From NCBI GenBank assembly GCA_005406025.1, contig BGZK01001311.1, forward strand, positions 1 to 64,000: DNA of 64,000 nucleotides, given 5' to 3'. The translations under genes and the position numbers were made by a program. Position 1 is the first letter of the stretch, and every line of letters starts with the position of its first letter. This DNA comes from Eumeta japonica (taxonomy: Eukaryota; Arthropoda; Insecta; Lepidoptera; Psychidae). The notes under the pieces are model-generated. The model ran no database searches. It saw only the letters and a program-made list of their open reading frames with translations, and was not told where the DNA came from. Of this stretch, positions 61,201 to 64,000 are shown in pieces.

Positions 61201-62350
61201 TATAAGGCATGCACATTTGGTTTTACCAATTTTTTTATATTTTTTTCTGCATACAGAGAGCCGATAACAGTAGGTTCACGGTCGAGATGTTCTTTTATAA
61301 AAACCTCTTTACTACCCTAGAAGAAAGAGCTCATAATCTTTCCGGCAGAACGATTCTCCAAAAAAATTCTTAGGGGTTGGAGATGACAGTCTCTTCCACG
61401 TCATGGACTGTAATTTTATTTATGGATCGTAATGATAAAGCCACGTTTCATCCGTGGTTGTAAATCGAGCAAAAAACTATCGGGATCTTATTGTAATGGT
61501 TCCAAAGATGTTCGTGAAGTGTTCATCAGCCTGGTTTGTTTTTGTCTATCGGTAAGCATTCTGGGGACCCGGCGCGCATACATTTTTCATCTCCAAACGT
61601 TCGTGTAAAATGCTGTGCACACTACCAGTCGAAATCTTTGTTTCTTCGATTATAAAACATACCGTGACACGGTGATTTGCTTAAACAATGTTTTCGAATT
61701 TTTTACCATTGGACACTACTGGGTGATCTAAAGTATCTTTGGTGGACGTTCTTACATGTTTAAATTTGGACCACTAAGGTGCAACTGTAGAATATGGTCG
61801 AGCATTTGCTCTTAATAAATCCTGTAAGCATTGATTAGCTTGTTCTGTAGTGCATTTTTTCAAGCTCACATACTTAATAACCACACAAATTTTATCCATT
61901 TTCAATAACAAGCTACGACAGACTGCAAACAAAATACTTCCATTATTGAAAATAAAAGATATTCAAATTATTTCTTCTTTTTAAACCTAATAAATTTTCA
62001 TTTATAGGCCAGTATTTATTTTTTTTTGGTTTCAAAGAGTTTGTACCTTATTCTCGCTTTATAGTGTGCCCCTCATATTGGGATTTGTAGTGGAAGAGAA
62101 AATTTGAGGGTCAGTGGTAGATTGCCTGCTCCATGATATTGCACGTTGTAGGCAGCCGTCCTATATAGGAATTTCCGCGAATCATGTACTTCTACAATAG
62201 AAAAGCTTATCTTTCTTTGAAGTACAAAATCATTTCGCTTTTGGTTAATGTCATGCAACCAATAAATTTTCAGGGTTTGCATATCGAAAAAGAAGATCTA
62301 ACTTCTTGTCCAGAGTGCGATTTCCCAGCCATCATGACAGAATTTATGGA
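34247..62350 (+). CDS. WDR19: WD repeat protein 19 / IFT144 (Oseg6), 19 coding exons, 3' end missing
   Basis: IFT144 is a core subunit of intraflagellar transport complex A, which drives retrograde transport and membrane-protein entry in cilia (in insects, mainly those of sensory neurons). Exons: 34247-34258, 34418-34575, 37924-38148, 39756-39966, 40237-40522, 41444-41703, 42403-42620, 42960-43079, 43355-43551, 43934-44136, 48405-48616, 52681-52768, 53284-53484, 54119-55003, 55863-55971, 57980-58223, 59105-59214, 59444-59611, 62274-62350. All junctions are GT-AG and phases agree, except for single indels in exons 5 and 10. Residues 1-630 are two WD40 propellers ([28 protein letters not shown]). 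Residues 640-1250 are the TPR-like solenoid. CPQC...CTHC...CPECDFPA (about 1270-1320) is the terminal zinc ribbon. About 1,327 residues are present against 1,342 in human. The last exon (after ...TEFME) lies beyond the window. Confidence 0.93.
34576..37923 (+). other. WDR19 intron 2
   Basis: The intron holds a coding-like relic (35430-36072, separate entry). At about 36995-37400 is a dispersed repeat beginning with 'ggaacggctgaaccgatttt', a common arthropod repeat motif, and running into a purine-rich array. At 37585-37775 a reverse-strand copy of that array follows. The remainder is AT-rich and featureless. Confidence 0.6.
35430..36072 (+). pseudogene. Coding-like relic of an unidentified insect gene or transposon
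   Basis: A reading with few breaks starts TMVSW-TDDIVKF (about 35440, resembling the start of a MADF-type domain), is lost, and resumes at 35585 for 86 codons ([20 protein letters not shown] ... [18 protein letters not shown] ... QAVTPESFF). After a stop and frame changes it continues [20 protein letters not shown] (about 35935-35990) and [18 protein letters not shown], ending at a stop near 36072. The acidic 'SSDEEGSL' end looks like a genuine C-terminus. I do not recognise the family with confidence. The breaks suggest a dead copy, probably of a mobile element. Confidence 0.4.
38810..39335 (-). repeat. Repeat family A in WDR19 intron 3
   Basis: On the minus strand the head 'aaaattggccaagagcaag' is at about 39335, then 'gtcgcctataactggaacaacaagtagatatgtcgac', 'gagcgtatcttcatggcac' and 'aggttt' down to about 38835. 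It is nearly the same as the copy at 51797-52280 and belongs to the same subgroup as the partial copy at 51000-51198. Confidence 0.75.
40237..40522 (+). CDS. WDR19: WDR19 exon 5, with apparent 1-base deletion
   Basis: From the normal acceptor (CAG ending at 40236) the exon reads VSLVVG and then leaves frame. The remainder, [20 protein letters not shown], continues in the next frame. Family members read S(V/L)V(V/L)GK(K/R)TL here, so one A seems to be missing in 'gggaagcg' (40251-40258). Using the next AG (40240-40241) instead would restore the frame at the cost of two residues and give TFGCGKRTL. Confidence 0.75.
43768..43812. repeat. Perfect 21-bp hairpin, 3-nt loop
   Basis: The arm TATCTGAAGAGTTATGTATAT (43768-43788; first 20 bases TATCTGAAGAGTTATGTATA) is exactly inverted at 43792-43812, with loop AAA. 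It lies in WDR19 intron 9 and would form a very stable hairpin in the pre-mRNA. Confidence 0.85.
43934..44136 (+). CDS. WDR19: WDR19 exon 10, with apparent 2-base insertion
   Basis: The incoming phase gives K-G-I-V and then a frame break in 'attgtgtgtggga' (43939-43951). The remainder, [20 protein letters not shown], lies in another frame. The expected [12 protein letters not shown] needs one TG fewer. The exon length is two bases over the length that the flanking phases require. No alternative acceptor nearby fixes the frame. Confidence 0.75.
44310..44530 (-). mobile_element. RTE-type LINE, 3' tail
   Basis: 'tagaagggtaagcagagact', 'gatttccacatggtacga', 'cttttcatgcgag' and 'aggtgcttgaaatttggccc' match the 3' tails at 9455-9610 and 19025-19180 line by line. 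The short retained coding end reads GQK/ENPVQ on the minus strand. Confidence 0.7.
45425..46090 (+). repeat. Purine-rich dispersed repeat, two tandem copies
   Basis: A first array at 45430-45560 ('gggactggtggcagaatcgg', 'gggataggga') and a second at 45765-45965, followed by the conserved tail ('ctacgtccttactggcgtag ... ttctgctggaccagctag') to about 46080. The intervening part shares 'attctaaa.gattcattc' with other copies. Confidence 0.55.
46175..46620 (-). mobile_element. Fragment of a mori-type mariner transposase
   Basis: A 121-codon open frame on the minus strand reads [60 protein letters not shown] and VMLSARW. This matches the mori (Bmmar1-like) mariner group, whose members read 'TGDEKWV.Y.N..RKRQW'. 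The first catalytic aspartate (SGDEMW) is present. The rest of the catalytic domain is missing beyond 46175, so it is a truncated, dead copy. Confidence 0.75.
47955..47988. repeat. Perfect 14-bp hairpin, 6-nt loop
   Basis: TTGACTCTTATGAC (47955-47968) is inverted at 47975-47988, in WDR19 intron 10. Confidence 0.7.
49206..49560 (+). pseudogene. Exon-like, coding-textured patch of unknown origin
   Basis: After a good acceptor (aaattttcag) comes [18 protein letters not shown]...DLEH and a stop. It is followed by overlapping frames with less AT-rich codons, such as [20 protein letters not shown]. It is not WDR19: the phase-1 continuation expected after exon 11 ([11 protein letters not shown]) is supplied by the exon at 52681. 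A decayed transposase is possible but I could not place it. Confidence 0.35.
51000..51201 (+). repeat. Repeat family A, head half, cut at the duplication junction
   Basis: It starts at 'actgccaagagcatttcgg' and stops within 'tgaaactagcataaata', where the inverted WDR19 segment begins. It shares the subgroup marks 'actagttataatcact' and 'ctggaacaacaag' with the copies at 38810-39335 and 51797-52413. Confidence 0.65.
51202..51790 (-). repeat. Inverted duplicate of WDR19 intron 3 and most of exon 4
   Basis: The minus strand from 51790 to 51202 repeats the plus strand 39336-39915. The first part is intron 3 with a few scattered differences. Then the splice acceptor and 160 of the 211 bases of exon 4 (51361-51202) follow, with about one difference that I can see (ATTGG for ATCGG). 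The copied exon keeps its open frame ([20 protein letters not shown] ... LRDLPND) and is cut after the Asp codon. It lies antisense to the gene, so it cannot contribute to WDR19. Confidence 0.9.
51797..52413 (+). repeat. Repeat family A, complete copy beside the duplicate
   Basis: The head is at 51797 ('aaaattggccaagagcaag'), and the tail at about 52335-52413 ('acggatggatggacatgac...ccgtttttgccattttgacttggaaccctaa'). Its first 480 bases pair with the reverse-strand copy in intron 3. Its last 140 bases do not, so the duplicated tract ends inside the repeat. Confidence 0.75.
54119..55003 (+). CDS. WDR19: WDR19 exon 14, main part of the TPR solenoid
   Basis: The largest exon (885 bases, frame intact) carries a run of helical repeats: [92 protein letters not shown]. 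This is the best-conserved solenoid segment relative to human WDR19 (HLQYAKAKEADGRYKEA, IALYFEGEKRYLQAGKFF). It is compatible with its role as the scaffold holding other IFT-A subunits. Confidence 0.93.
55004..57979 (+). other. WDR19 introns 14 and 15
   Basis: Besides exon 15 and the fold-back element, a short GC-rich island lies at about 56423-56465 ('gccgacgtgacggacgtcgt', 'gcggcgcgc'). No other gene is supported. The open frames at 56093-56396 have no recognisable motif. Confidence 0.5.
55616..55746. repeat. GC-rich fold-back element in WDR19 intron 14
   Basis: The left arm 'atacagtgtgtggggcggga' plus 'tgaaac' is mirrored by 'gtttcatcccttgccacaca' plus 'atat' on the right. The centre 'tgacagccctcgcttcgctc' plus 'gggcagtca' is itself an imperfect palindrome. 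The whole 130 bp could fold into one long imperfect stem. The 'gcgagggc' text resembles a widespread lepidopteran repeat. Confidence 0.65.
58224..59104 (+). other. WDR19 intron 16
   Basis: No repeat family or gene was recognised. Overlapping open frames at 58829-59146 on both strands show no recognisable protein. Confidence 0.5.
59898..59929. repeat. Perfect 12-bp hairpin, 8-nt loop
   Basis: TACCCAAATTGC (59898-59909) is inverted at 59918-59929, and ATTTGGGTA is then repeated directly. It lies in WDR19 intron 18. Confidence 0.65.
60244..62075 (-). mobile_element. Mariner (DD34D), inactive, with an internal insertion
   Basis: The ends TGAGGGGCGTTTAATAA (60244) and, on the other strand, TGAGGGGCACACTATAA (from 62075) are flanked by TA. 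On the minus strand the frame-corrected transposase reads [41 protein letters not shown] (first Asp), [17 protein letters not shown] (second Asp) and [10 protein letters not shown] (third Asp, 34 residues later). At 1.83 kb it is about 0.5 kb longer than a usual mariner. The excess lies between about 60720 and 61250, where transposase similarity is lost and resumes. Many stops show it is dead. It fills most of WDR19 intron 18. Confidence 0.8.
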
Positions 62351-64000
62351 GTAAGTAATTTTGTTCATTTAAATCTTTTTTTAATTGTAGCAAATCAATT
62401 TCTCCGTGCCTTCTGTACAAAAATGTCCGCTCAGGCGTAATAGTAGAGCTTTGTGTTAGTCTGAGCACATATGCAACTCCAATATCAGATATTTATAAAA
62501 AAATAATTTATTGGGTATCTTTGTTTTAAGTAATGTCCACCTTTCTGTAATAAAGATATAATAAAAGCTGTATAAGCAATTGTAAGAAAATCAGGAACCC
62601 TCCTGCATGATAAGATGTAAGAATTTTTCAAAACTTCTATTAGATATCGATATTACGTCTAGAGAGAGAACCCCTATTTTTAACCCCTACAAATTAACTT
62701 CATTTCAGTTAAAAAGCTGTCACACTCAACAAAAGAATACTTTGGGGATTAACCTAAGTCTGCTTACGTTAATTTTCATTAATTTCTAATAAAAAATATG
62801 AAAAGAAATTTAGTGTAACCATGAAAAAAATGGTATTATTAATTTAAATTGTAAATAGAGTTTTTAACATTTACATCGGTTTATATTTATTATTTATTTT
62901 ATCGAAAACATCCCTCCCGCTTCTTTTGTCAGCAAAAGTACAAAGAAATTAAACTCTGTCAATCATATGTATTATATTTTATTGGTAATTATCTGTATTT
63001 TAGTAAGTTACCTTGTCTGAAATATGTATAATCCATATTTTCGATGTTAAATGTTACCAACATTTGAACATTTATCAAAATCGATAGAAAGAAAGGGGAA
63101 AACAACAAGTAGATGCTGATTGCTATGGATGAATATCAAACACATGGACGAATCCACGGACGTCGATACTAATCAATAAGAATAGAAGAATGACCTCAGA
63201 AACATTATAATTTAAAATGGTCTATATGGTATCTGTTTTAGGGTTATGAATTTATCTATTCACCTATATCGTTATATATATACATAGAATTTATGCATCG
63301 ACTCATGTCAAATATATCGATATCTATGTCATTCATACTTATTAGAGTTAGTTTGTCTATTAAGCTTTCTTGATTAGAAAAAGGTTCATTCAATTTCCAT
63401 AATTTTTTTTATACATGACTGTGTTGCCTGTATCGTAAAGATGGAATACTGCTTTTTTTCATGTTAGTGGAATTAAATTATTGTGAAATGATTAGTCTAA
63501 AACTCTTAGAGAAAAATTTCAAATGAGGAAAGGCAAATTATTATAGAGTTTATTTCCAGTCAAGACAAGTTTGCGATGAAGTATTTGAAAATATTTACTA
63601 TGTTACATCGCCGAAAGTGCATTTTTTCTGAAATCTGAATTTGAGAAAATGATGGTAGTATATATAAACAGTCTTAAAAGTAAAATAATCACGGCTAAGT
63701 CAGCAATGTTAATTTAAGAATAATAGTCGACATACCTACTTGTCTGTTTAGTTATAGGCGACTTAAATGTTTTTACCTGCTCTGTATGAAAAACATGAAA
63801 AAAAGTGCAACAACCAATTTTTTTTTATCTGTAGTGTATGTTTTTGTAGTAACAGCTATGAAATCTTACACTGAATATGGTCCAACATGCTCTTAGTCGG
63901 TTTTTTTTCCTATTTTCCTGACAAATGAATCATTATATATGACAAGAAGTACAGAACAATATTTGTAATTTAAATCAATAATACTCTCTATGTTATGGTT
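62351..64000. other. Noncoding tail of the window, start of WDR19 intron 19
   Basis: Exon 19 ends in phase 2 at a GTAAGT donor. The expected final exon, with a further Cys-x-x-Cys pair, was not found before the window ends. A reverse-strand family A head fragment lies at 63715-63915 ('atagtcgacatacctacttg', 'agttataggcgacttaaatg'). Confidence 0.55.
63715..63915 (-). repeat. Repeat family A, head fragment
   Basis: On the minus strand the copy runs from 'accgactaagagcatgttgg' (about 63905) through 'ttggttgttgcac' and 'gtcgcctataactaaacag' to 'gtatgtcgactatt' at about 63720. Confidence 0.65.

Larger units (their letters stand above)
59612..62273 (+). other. WDR19 intron 18
   Basis: It is mostly the mariner at 60244-62075 and the hairpin at 59898-59929. 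Flanking parts are AT-rich and unremarkable. Confidence 0.6.

Noticed and set aside
1..64000. CRISPR array, bacterial operons, tRNA or rRNA genes
   Set aside because: None are seen. Spliced genes and insect transposons show that this is an animal nuclear genome, and no cloverleaf or rRNA core was recognised by eye.

Overview
The window is animal nuclear DNA, most likely from a moth or butterfly (Lepidoptera) and certainly insect-like. It is AT-rich, its genes are split by GT-AG introns, and it carries many transposon remains. The repeat mix points to Lepidoptera: RTE-type and Jockey-type LINE fragments, three kinds of mariner, and many copies of a non-autonomous repeat whose tail resembles the 'agggttccgt' and 'ttggctcggaacc' ends common in moth and butterfly DNA. 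This assignment rests on protein and repeat recognition from memory, not on a search.

Three conserved genes are recognisable. (1) On the minus strand, 14650-17251, are the first four coding exons of the CBP/p300 (nejire) transcriptional co-activator. The rest of that gene must lie beyond the left edge, so the first 14.6 kb is probably one large, repeat-filled intron. (2) On the minus strand, 29650-31236, is a mitochondrial arginyl-tRNA synthetase (RARS2) with its CDS in one open exon. (3) On the plus strand, 34247-62350, are nineteen coding exons of WDR19/IFT144 (Drosophila Oseg6), an intraflagellar transport complex A protein. They cover about 1,327 residues, and only a short last coding exon is missing to the right. 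An RFX-type X-box lies about 190 bp upstream of its start codon, as expected for a ciliary gene. RARS2 and WDR19 are divergent and about 3 kb apart. The three genes have no functional link that I can see.

Layout: 1-14649, repeats (a decayed YqaJ/SWIM-family element, an RTE LINE end, a full-length but dead mariner); 14650-17251, CBP 5' end; 17252-17900, CBP 5' leader and promoter with a perfect CRE; 17900-29560, intergenic DNA with RTE pieces, a fold-back MITE and two Jockey LINE remnants; 29560-31236, RARS2; 31237-34246, divergent intergenic DNA; 34247-62350, WDR19, whose introns hold further repeats; 62351-64000, noncoding.

The main points for a second look are these. WDR19 intron 11 holds a nearly identical inverted copy of most of exon 4 plus intron 3. 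WDR19 exons 5 and 10 each carry an apparent small frameshift. A coding-like relic sits in intron 2. Several short near-perfect hairpins are scattered through the window. I found no evidence for a wholly new biological system.
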